From Tessaracoccus coleopterorum (GTDB lineage Bacteria; Actinomycetota; Actinomycetes; Propionibacteriales; Propionibacteriaceae): 64,000 nt of DNA. The notes under the pieces are model-generated. The model saw only the letters and a list, made by a program, of their open reading frames with translations. It was not told the origin of the DNA and did no database searches. Location: NCBI RefSeq assembly GCF_011174705.1, contig NZ_JAANIJ010000001.1, positions 496,001 through 560,000 of the forward strand, given 5' to 3'. Of the stretch, positions 56,480 through 64,000 are shown one piece after another (positions within the stretch are counted from its first letter, which is position 1; the number at the start of each line of letters is the position of its first letter). Position numbers and translations under genes: made by a program.

Positions 56480-57984
56480 GTGAGTCGAAACATTGCGAAC
56501 CTGACCATTGCCAAGTCCCTGCCGAAGTCCGCGGACGTCGTCGTCGTGGGGCTCGCCACCATCAACACGGATGACATCGCCGTCGTCGGCGTGTCCCCCG
56601 AACTCGACAAGGCCTACGGAGCCGCCTACGGCACCTCCGTGATGGCCATGGCCAGCGCGCTGGGCGCGGCCGCAAGCGCGGAGACGGTGACCATGCTCCC
56701 CTCCGTGGACGGGACCCGCGTCGTCGTCGTCGGCCTCGACGACGCCGACGTGACGCCCGAGCGGGTCCGCCGCGCCGCGGGCTCCGCCTCCGCAGCGTCG
56801 CAGGGCTCGAAGGGCCGACGGCTGGAACGTCGCCCTCTCCCTCGAACTGGGCGACCCCGAACTGCTCCAGGCGGCGGGCGAGGGCGCGCTGCTCGGCGCC
56901 TACCAGGTGCCGAAGCTGTCCGCGACCACGGAGGGCAGCCCCGTCGCGGGCATCACGCTGGTCTCCACCACCGTCAGCGCCGTCCAGAAGGCGGCCGTGG
57001 CCGCCGCGACCATCACCGCGGCCGCCGTGAGCCAGGCGCGTGACTGGACCAACACCCCTCCGAACCTGCTGTACCCCGAGTCGTTCGCCGAGGCTGCCCG
57101 CGCCCACGTCAAGGACGCGAAGATCGCCGTCGAGATCCTCGACGAGAAGGCACTCGAGCGCGGCGGCTACGGCGGCATCCTCGCCGTCGGCGGAGGCTCG
57201 GCCCGCAAGCCCGCCTGGTGCGGCTGGCGTACTCCCCGCGCGGCGCCACCCGGCACCTCGTGCTGATCGGCAAGGGCATCACCTTCGATTCGGGCGGCCT
57301 CGACATCAAGCCCGCGGGCCAGATGGCCGGCATGAAGTGCGACATGTCCGGCGCCGCCGCCGTGATCGCCGCCATCCGGGCGATGGCCGACCTCGGGCTC
57401 AAGGTCAAGGTCACCGCCTACGCGGCGATGGCCGAGAACATGCCGTCCGGCAGCTCCTACCGCTCCAGCGACGTGCTGACGATGTTCGACGGGCAGACGG
57501 TCGAGAACTTCAACACCGACGCCGAGGGCAGGCTCGTGATGGCCGACGCGTTCGGCCGCGCCGCGCAGGACTCCCCCGACATGATCGTCGACGTGGCCAC
57601 CCTGACGGGTGCCTGCATGGTGGCGCTCGGCATGCGCACCGCTGGCCTGATGACCAACGGTGAGGCCACCTCCGAGCGGGTGCTCGACGCAGCCGAGGTC
57701 GCGGGTGAGGACTTCTGGGAGCTTCCACTGACCGACCACATCCGCGGCCAGCTGAAGTCGCCGGTGGCCGACATGTCGTCTGGCTCCGGTAAGCGGTGGG
57801 GCGGCGCGCTGGTGGCGGGCGCCTTCCTGGAACGGTTCGTCCCGAGGGCGTGGAGTGGGCGCACCTGGACATCGCGGGCCCGGCCGACAGCGACGAGGCC
57901 TACGGCTACGTGCTCAAGGGCGGCACCGGAATGGGTGTCCGGACCCTGATCGCGCTCGCGGGTCAGCTGGCCGAGGGCGCCTGA
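56480..57984 (+). CDS. pepA: Leucyl aminopeptidase (M17 family)
   Basis: A di-metal aminopeptidase of about 501 residues. The metal-binding and signature motifs are GKGITFDSGGLDIKP, MKCDMSGAAAV, YAAMAENMPSG and NTDAEGRLVMADA; the N-terminal macro-like domain precedes RDWTNTPPNLLYP. Frameshifts near 56790, 56815, 57210 and 57845. GTG at 56480 follows TAGGCT (56468-56473) by 6 nt: leaderless. The gene overlaps the convergent next gene by 22 bp. Confidence 0.95.
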
Positions 57985-58312
57985 CCCTGCTTCGACGCAC
58001 GCTTGGCGCGGAGCCCGTACTCACGCATCCGCTTCGGGTACGGGACCACGCCTGCGTCGTAGCACGGGAGGCTGTGGTCGTCGGCGAACTTGTAGCCGTA
58101 CTCCGCGCTGGGTAGCCCGCGCCTCGTCGACTCGCCGTCGGCGGCGACGAGCAGGATCGACGGCGGGTTGAACGAGGTGGGCTGTTCCACCCACGCCTCG
58201 ATCCCCGCCGGGTGGCGACGAAGTCGAGCAGGTGGTCGCGGACGGCGTCCGGCACCAGCTCGGCCTCCCTTGCCAGCTGGACCTGCTTCTTCCGACGGCC
58301 GAACCATCCCAC
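57963..58312 (-). CDS. Conserved actinobacterial protein of unknown function
   Basis: About 116 residues: GWFGRRKKQVQLAREAELVP at the start, then WVEQPTSFNPPSILLVAAD, SAEYGYKFADDHSLPCYDAG, ending YPKRMREYGLRAKRASKQ. One frameshift near 58210. Overlaps pepA at the 3' end by 22 bp and is divergent from lpd (53 bp between starts). No recognisable catalytic motif. Confidence 0.62.
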
Positions 58313-58365
58313 GGCCCCATTATTGCCCAAGCGTCCCAGCCCCCGCATTCTGCGAGACTGTCCCC

Positions 58366-59765
58366 ATGACCCGAGACTTCGACCTCGCCATCCTCGGCGC
58401 CGGTTCCGCCGGCTACGCCTGCGCCCTGAGGGCAGCCCAACTGGGGCTGCGCGTCGCCCTCGTCGACGACGGGGCCGTCGGTGGGACCTGCCTGCACCGC
58501 GGCTGCATCCCCACCAAGGCGTGGCTGCAGGCCGCGAAGGTGCGCCGCACCGTCGCGAAGGCCGCAGGCTTCGGGGTCGATGCGACTCTGCAGGGCGTGG
58601 ACGCCGCCCGGGTCCGCGGCTACGCCGACGGCGTCGTCGGCCCTCTGTTCAAGGGGCTCACCGGCCTGATCGCCTCCCGCGGCATCACCGTCATCCCCGA
58701 ACGCGGCACCGTGGTGGCAGACGACGGCCGCGGCCCCGGCATCGAGACCGGCGGCCGGGTGCACCGCGTCGGCGCCGTCGTCGTGGCCACCGGTGCGACC
58801 CCGTGACGCTCGGCCTGCCCGTGGACGGCACCCGGATCGTCACCAGCGAGGAGGCGCTGCGCCTCGGGTCGCTCCCGGAGCGCGCCGTCGTGCTCGGCGG
58901 AGGCGTGATCGGCGTCGAGTTCGCGTCGCTGTGGTCCGACCTCGGCGTCGCCGTCACCCTTGTCGAGGCCACCGACCGGCTGCTGCCTGCCGAGGAGCCC
59001 GGCCACTCGAAGATCCTGGCCCGCGAGCTCGCCAGGCGCGGCGTCGACATCCAGCTCGGCCGGCCCGTCACCGGCGCCACCGCCACCGACGACGGCGTGA
59101 CCGTCACGCTCGGCGATCGCGAACTTGCCACCGATCTGCTGTTGGTTGCGGTCGGGCGCCGCCCGGCGAGCTCGGGGCTCGGCCTCGCGGAGGCGGGGAT
59201 CGGGCTGACCGCCACGGGCCACGTCGTGGTCGACGACTCCCTGCAGACCGCGGCCCGGGCATCTACGCCGCGGGCGACCTGGTCGCCGGGCCGCAGCTCG
59301 CGCACCGAGGCTACGCGCACGGCATGTTCCTCGCGGAACTGATCGCCAGGAAGGCCGGACGGTTCGACGAGGTGCCGACGCTCCCCGCGACTCCGCCATC
59401 CCACGGGTGACCTACTCGAGCCCGCAGGTCGCCTCCGTCGGCCTGACGGCGGCCCAGGCAGGGGGCGACGCCGAGGTTGTCGACTACCACCTGACGGGCA
59501 ACGGAAGGGCGCAGATCCTGCGGGGTCCGGGCGAACGCGAGACGGGCGTCGTGCGCCTGGTGCGGCGGGCCGGAGGCGAGATCGTCGGCGTGCACCTGAT
59601 CGGCGAAGACGTCTCCGAGCTGATCGCGGAGGGCGCGCTGCTGGTCGGATGGGCGGCCACCCCGAGGACGTCGCGGGAATCGTCCACCCCCATCCGAGCC
59701 TCAGCGAGTCGATCGCCGAGGCAACCTGGGCCCTCGGCGGTCGTCCGCTGCACACACACTCCTGA
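58366..59765 (+). CDS. lpd: Dihydrolipoyl dehydrogenase (E3)
   Basis: The flavoprotein that reoxidises lipoyl groups of 2-oxoacid dehydrogenases. FAD loop LAILGAGSAGYACALRAAQ, redox-active disulfide GGTCLHRGCIPTKA, NAD loop VVLGGGVIGVEFAS, second FAD strand IYAAGDLVAGPQLAHRG, and active-site His in GIVHPHPSLSES. About 466 residues is normal. Frameshifts near 58801, 59263, 59385 and 59660. ATG at 58366; GAGACT 6 nt upstream is a poor -10. Immediately upstream of the E2 gene. Confidence 0.95.
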
Positions 59766-59774
59766 TTTGGCATA

Positions 59775-59808
59775 TAGGCTGGGGTCCGTTCAAGCGGTAA
59801 GCGAAGGA
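59775..59808 (+). promoter_or_regulatory. -10 element and ribosome-binding site of the E2 gene
   Basis: TATAGGCT (hexamer TAGGCT at 59775-59780) would start transcription near 59787, giving a leader of about 32 nt with AAGGAG at 59803-59808, 10 nt before the ATG. The element overlaps the end of lpd by a few bases only, so the E2 gene can be expressed separately. Confidence 0.6.
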
Positions 59809-59818
59809 GCCAACTCAC

Positions 59819-61575
59819 ATGTCAACCGAAGTCACACTCCCGGCACTGGGCGAATCCGTCACGGAGGGCACCATTTCCAGGTGGTTGAAGGCGGTCGGAG
59901 ACACTGTCGAGGCCGACGAGCCGTTGCTCGAGGTCTCCACGGACAAGGTCGACACCGAGATTCCCAGCCCTGTTTCGGGCACCCTGCTCGAGATCAGGTT
60001 CAATGAGGACGACGTCGCCGAGGTCGGCGCCGTGCTCGCGGTCATCGGCGACGCGGGCGCAGCCCCGCTCCCGTGGCCCAGGAGGCCGCACCGGCCCCGC
60101 ACCCACCCCGGCACCCGCGCCGGCACCCGCCCCTGCCGCTCCTGAAGCCCCGGCCCCGGCCGCCGCTCCCGCCGCCGGCCCTGCCTCCGGCACCGAGGTG
60201 ACCCTCCCCGCCCTGGGCGAGTCCGTCACCGAGGGAACCATCTCCCGCTGGCTGAAGGCCGTCGGCGACAGCGTCGACGCCGACGAGCCGCTGCTCGAGG
60301 TCTCCACGGACAAGGTCGACACGGAGATCCCCAGCCCCGTGGCCGGCACCCTGCTCGAGATCAGGTTCAATGAGGACGACGTCGCCGAGGTCGGCGCCGT
60401 GCTCGCCATCGTCGGTGACGTGGCAGCCGCCCCGGCACCGGCTCCCGCAGCCCCCGCCCGGCTCCTGCCCCGGCTGCTCCGGCTCCTGCCCCGGCAGCTC
60501 CGGCTCCTGCCCGGCAGCTCCGGCGCCGGCTCCTGCTCCGGCACCCGTGGCCCCGGCTCCTGCCACCGCGCCGAAGGCCCACTCGTCGGCAGTGGCCGAC
60601 GCCGTTGCCCGCCGCGCCTCCGAGGCATCCGCCGACGGCACCTACGTGACCCCGCTGGTGCGCAAGCTGGCCAAGGAACACGGCGTCGAGCTCACCGCCC
60701 TCAAGGGCACCGGTGTCGGCGGCCGCATCCGCAAGCAGGACGTCCTGGAGGCGGCCGAGGCCGCGAAGGCCGCTCCCGCTCCCGCCGCACCGGCCCCGGC
60801 CGCCGCTCCCGCCCCGGCCCCCAAGGCGACCCCGTCGCCCGAGGCCGCCGCCGTGCGTGGCACCACCGAGAAGCTCACCCGGCTCCGTAAGACCATCGCG
60901 ACCCGCATGGTCGAGTCGCTGCAGGTCTCGGCCCAGCTCACCGCGACGGTCGAGGTCGACGTCACCGCGATCAGCCACCTGCGCGCGCAGGCCAAGGACG
61001 ATTTCAAGAAGCGTGAGGGCGCCTCCCTGTCGTACCTGCCGTTCATCACCATGGCCGCGGTCGAGGCGCTCAAGCAGTTCCCGATCGTCAACGCCACGAT
61101 GGACACCGAGGCCGGCACCGTCACCTACGCCGACTCCGAGAACATCGGCATCGCCGTCGACACGGAGAAGGGACTGCTGGTTCCCGTCATCAAGCACGCG
61201 GGCGACCTGAACCTCGCCGGCCTGGCCAAGAAGATCGGCGACCTCGCGGCGCGGACCCGCACCAACAAGGTCGCTCCCGACGAGCTGTCGGGCGGCACGT
61301 TCACCATCACGAACTACGGTTCGGCCGGCACGCTGTTCGACACGCCCATCATCAACCAGCCGCAGGTGGCCATCCTCGGCACCGGTGCGCTCGTGAAGCG
61401 GCCGGTCGTCGTGGAGGACCGTTTCGGCGCCGAGTCGATCGCGATCCGCCACATGATGTACCTGTCGATGAGCTACGACCACCGCCTCATCGACGGCGCG
61501 GTCGCCGCCCGCTTCCTCTCCGCGGTCAAGGACCGCCTCGAGGACGGCGACTTCACCGCAGAGCTCGGCCTCTGA
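59819..61575 (+). CDS. sucB: Dihydrolipoamide acyltransferase (E2), two lipoyl domains
   Basis: E2 core of a 2-oxoacid dehydrogenase complex (the shared PDH/ODH type in actinobacteria; succinyl versus acetyl specificity is not decidable here). Two lipoyl domains, each with the lipoylated Lys in [14 protein letters not shown], are joined by Ala/Pro linkers; a peripheral-subunit-binding domain ([32 protein letters not shown]) and the catalytic domain with [14 protein letters not shown] follow. About 586 residues. Frameshifts near 60065-60130 and 60465-60520 lie in the repetitive linkers. The two lipoyl domains share an identical 62-bp block. Confidence 0.94.
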
Positions 61576-61598
61576 CCCGCCGTAACCAGCGTCAGATC

Positions 61599-61630
61599 CG
61601 GCCCGGGAGCATCCGCTCCCGGGCCGTTTC
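61599..61630 (+). terminator. Rho-independent terminator after sucB
   Basis: A perfect 12-bp stem (CGGCCCGGGAGC with GCTCCCGGGCCG) with a 4-nt loop, followed by TTTCC, 23 bp after the stop. Confidence 0.88.
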
Positions 61631-61679
61631 CGTCTCACCACCACCCACCGGGCCGGGGCCCGACATCCGATCTGCTTGG

Positions 61680-62419
61680 ATGGCCCCCGTGATCATCGGG
61701 ATGGGAACCATCGTCAACGTGGCCACCGTCGTCGTGGGCTCGCTGCTCGGGATCCTGCTCGGCAACCGGATCCGGGAACACACCAAGGAGACCATCACCT
61801 CCGTGCTCGGGCTCTTCACCATGGTGCTCGGCGGCATGTCCGTGGTGGCGATGAACTCCGAAGCCCTCGGCACGGTGGTCGGCAAGGCCGCCATGATCGT
61901 GGTGCTCGCCGCGCTCCTGATCGGCGCCGTCATCGGCACCACGCTGCGCATCGAGGACCGGTTGGAACAGGGAGCGACCTGGCTGCGGGGCAGGTTCTCC
62001 GGCGCGGGCGACGCGGCACGGTTCGTCGATGGCTTTGTGACGTCGACGCTCGTGTTCTGTGTCGGCCCGCTCGCCGTCCTCGGCTCGTTCTCCGACGGCC
62101 TCGGCCGCGGCGCCGAGCAGCTTTACATCAAGGCCATCCTCGACGGGTTCGCCGCGATGGCCTTCGCCTCCACCCTCGGCTGGGGCGTCCTCGCCTCCGC
62201 GGGGCGGTGGCCCTCATCCAGGGCTCGCTCACCGCGCTCGGCTACTTCGCCGGCGACGTGCTGTCTGCGGCCCAGATCGACGCGCTCACCGCCGCCGGCG
62301 GCGTCCTCCTCCTGGGGCTCGGCCTCCGGCTGCTGAACCTCAAGCAGGTGCCCGTCGGGGACCTGCTGCCCGCGCTGCTGCTCGCCCCCGCGTTCGTGCC
62401 GCTCGCCGCCCTGTTCTGA
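61680..62419 (+). CDS. DUF554 family membrane protein
   Basis: About 247 residues with seven hydrophobic helices. The start [20 protein letters not shown] and [12 protein letters not shown], then [20 protein letters not shown] with the conserved G-P-L loop and [20 protein letters not shown], match DUF554 (YdfK/YqgA-type). Function unknown; a transporter-like fold is assumed for the family. One frameshift near 62205. Lies between sucB and lipB. Confidence 0.88.
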
Positions 62420-62436
62420 GGGGTAGGCTCGTCGAC

Positions 62437-63103
62437 GTGCTGAGCTTCGAGTACCGCGGCCTGGGTGAGGACCCCCACACCTCCGACTACCAGGAGACCT
62501 GGGATTACCAACGCGAGGTGCACGCGGCGGTCGCCGACGGTGGGCGGGCCGACCACGCGATCTTCGTCGAGCACTCCCCCGTCTACACGGCGGGTCGCCG
62601 CACCAGGCCCGGCGACTACCCCCTGGACGGCACCCCGTCATCCCGGTCGACCGTGGCGGGAGATCACCTACCACGGGCCGGGCCAGCTGGTCGGCTATCC
62701 GATCATCCGGCTCACCGACGGCGTCGGCGTGGTCGACTACGTGCGGGCCCTCGAGTCCGCCGTGATCGCCCTGCTCGACGGGTACGGGATCGTCTCCGGG
62801 CGGGTCGAGGGTCGCACCGGCGTGTGGCTGTCGGCAACCGGGTCGCTCCCCGAGCGCAAGATCTGCGCCATCGGCGTGCGCGTCGCCCGCCGCACCACCA
62901 TGCACGGCTTCGCGCTCAACGTGCTGAGCTCCGCGGAGCGGTTCGGCAACATCGTGCCCTGCGGCATCTCCGATGCGGGCGTCACCTCCATCATCGAGGA
63001 ACTGCCCGGCTCCTGGAGCGTCGCGGGCGTTGCCCACGACCTGCAGCCCCACCTCGAGCGTGCCCTCGCGCCGTTGCGGGAGGCCGCCGTCGCCGTCGGG
63101 TAG
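62437..63103 (+). CDS. lipB: Octanoyl-[acyl-carrier-protein]:protein octanoyltransferase
   Basis: LipB moves octanoate from acyl carrier protein to lipoyl domains, the first step of lipoate synthesis. The substrate loop [17 protein letters not shown], catalytic Lys in [12 protein letters not shown] and Cys in [14 protein letters not shown] are present; the N-terminus has [11 protein letters not shown]. About 223 residues. Frameshifts at about 62637 and 62662 are CCCC for CCCCC and GGG for GGGG. GTG at 62437 follows TAGGCT (62424-62429) by 7 nt: leaderless. Confidence 0.95.
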
Positions 63104-63135
63104 GGCATGGGGCCCGAGTGGGTAGACTCAGCCGG

Positions 63136-64000
63136 GTGACCGCAGTGCAGCCCGACGGACGACGCCTCCTCCGCGTCGAAGCGAAGAATGCCCAGACACC
63201 GATCGAACGTAAGCCGAGCTGGATCAAGACCACGGCCAAGATGGGCCCCAACTACCGCGACCTGCAGGAGATCGTCAACACGGGCGACCTGCACACCGTC
63301 TGCCAGGAGGCGGGCTGCCCCAACATCTACGAGTGCTGGGAGGACCGCGAGTCCACCTTCCTCATCGGCGGGACAAGTGCACCAGGCGCTGCGACTTCTG
63401 CCAGATCGAGTCCGCCAAGCCGGACGGGTACGACCCGGCCGAACCGCTGCGGGTGGCCGCCTCCGTGAAGAAGATGGGGCTGCGCTACGCGACCATCACC
63501 GGCGTCTGCCGCGACGACCTCGAGGACGAGGGAGCCTGGCTGTATGCCGAGACCATCCGTCAGGTCCACTCCGTCAACCCCGGGTGGGCGTCGAGATGCT
63601 CGCCCCCGACTTCTCGGGACGACCCGAACTGCTGCAGCAGCTCTTCGACGCGCGCCCCGAGGTGTTCGCGCACAACGTCGAGACGGTGCCCCGCATCTTC
63701 AAGCGGATCCGCCCCGGCTTCCGCTACGCCCGTTCCCTCGAAGTGCTGACGATGTCGCGGGAGGCGGGCTCGTCACGAAGTCCAACCTGATCCTCGGCAT
63801 GGGCGAGACCCGCGAGGAGATCTCGTCGGCCCTTCGTGACCTCCACGACGCGGGCACCGAGATCATCACCATCACGCAGTACCTGCGTCCCAACGCCACC
63901 CTGCACCCCATCGACCGGTGGGTCACCCCACAGAGTTCGAGGAGCTGGATGAGGAGGCACGCACGATCGGATACTCTGGCGTGCTGTCAGGCCCCTCGTC
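63136..64000 (+). CDS. lipA: Lipoyl synthase, 3' end outside window
   Basis: This radical-SAM enzyme inserts two sulfurs into octanoyl-lipoyl domains. Both cluster motifs are present: the auxiliary cluster [12 protein letters not shown] and, after a GGG-for-GGGG frameshift near 63374, the SAM cluster [10 protein letters not shown]. Then [43 protein letters not shown] and [10 protein letters not shown] follow; further frameshifts near 63585, 63770 and 63932. GTG at 63136 follows TAGACT (63123-63128) by 7 nt: leaderless. The right edge cuts the last roughly 25-30 codons. Confidence 0.95.

Overview
The window is about 70% G+C chromosomal DNA from an actinobacterium. The evidence is the bcc-type cytochrome branch (diheme QcrC, Rieske QcrA with extra membrane segments, CtaF), a PASTA-domain Ser/Thr kinase, GuaB1, a PspA/PspAA pair, DnaE2, MraZ boxes, and many GTG starts. 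Gene order follows, from memory, the Mycobacterium tuberculosis segment from mraW/mraZ (around Rv2165c) through idsA2-pknL-aroG, a PlsC-type acyltransferase, an NlpC/P60 protein, the exonuclease/UvrC-like protein, trpD, ctaE-qcrCAB, ctaF/ctaC, pepB, dlaT and lipB-lipA (around Rv2218). The individual proteins look most like Propionibacteriaceae (for example Tessaracoccus), but that genus-level guess is inference. No mobile element, tRNA, rRNA or CRISPR array was found.

Layout: 1-1500 holds the end of the division cluster (rsmH, mraZ) with a well-formed MraZ operator. From 1.57 to 6.4 kb lies the divergent moxR-DUF58-transglutaminase operon plus a DUF3040 gene. A cluster of five related intergenic repeats fills 6.45-6.99 kb. 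From 7.0 to 12.65 kb (minus strand) there is a translationally coupled operon DUF6504 / SAV_6107-type HEPN / dnaE2 / dinB, preceded by a -35/-10 promoter, a LexA box and a hairpin-forming leader: an SOS mutagenesis unit. Next come an FAD-protein-like gene, a CcdA/DsbA redox pair, helD, and a second repeat cluster (18.27-18.68 kb). From 18.7 to 33 kb are metF, a polyprenyl diphosphate synthase, a CtpE-like P-type ATPase, a ThiE-like protein, a kinase with four PASTA domains, threonine aldolase, class II DAHP synthase, a two-component system, an acyltransferase and a hydrolase. From 33 to 41.3 kb are an NlpC/P60 cell-wall protein, a small Cys-rich protein, the exonuclease/UvrC fusion, cyclophilin, a YcaQ-like winged-helix protein, a prepilin-type peptidase, trpD and a receiver-like protein. 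From 41.5 to 52.5 kb is the respiratory block: ctaE-qcrC-qcrA-qcrB on plus, ctaC-ctaD-ctaF on minus, with guaB1 and a NatAB-type ABC exporter between them. From 52.6 kb to the end are an A-type Fe-S carrier, glycerate kinase, pspA/pspAA, DUF3043, leucyl aminopeptidase, lipoamide dehydrogenase, a two-lipoyl-domain E2, DUF554, lipB and the start of lipA.

A dominant technical feature is that most genes longer than about 600 bp are interrupted by single-base frameshifts. In every junction I worked out, one base is missing from a run of G or C. Because essential genes (rsmH, aroG, qcrB, ctaD, lipA) are hit the same way, I treat these as sequencing or assembly errors, give full-length gene spans, and do not call pseudogenes.

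Functionally, the right half joins lipoate synthesis (LipB, LipA) with its clients (E2) and recycling enzyme (E3), and the electron-transport chain with its Fe-S carrier. The left half joins cell-wall and division control with DNA-damage tolerance. Many starts sit 6-7 nt after a TANNNT -10 element, the signature of leaderless mRNAs, and I used this to choose several start codons.
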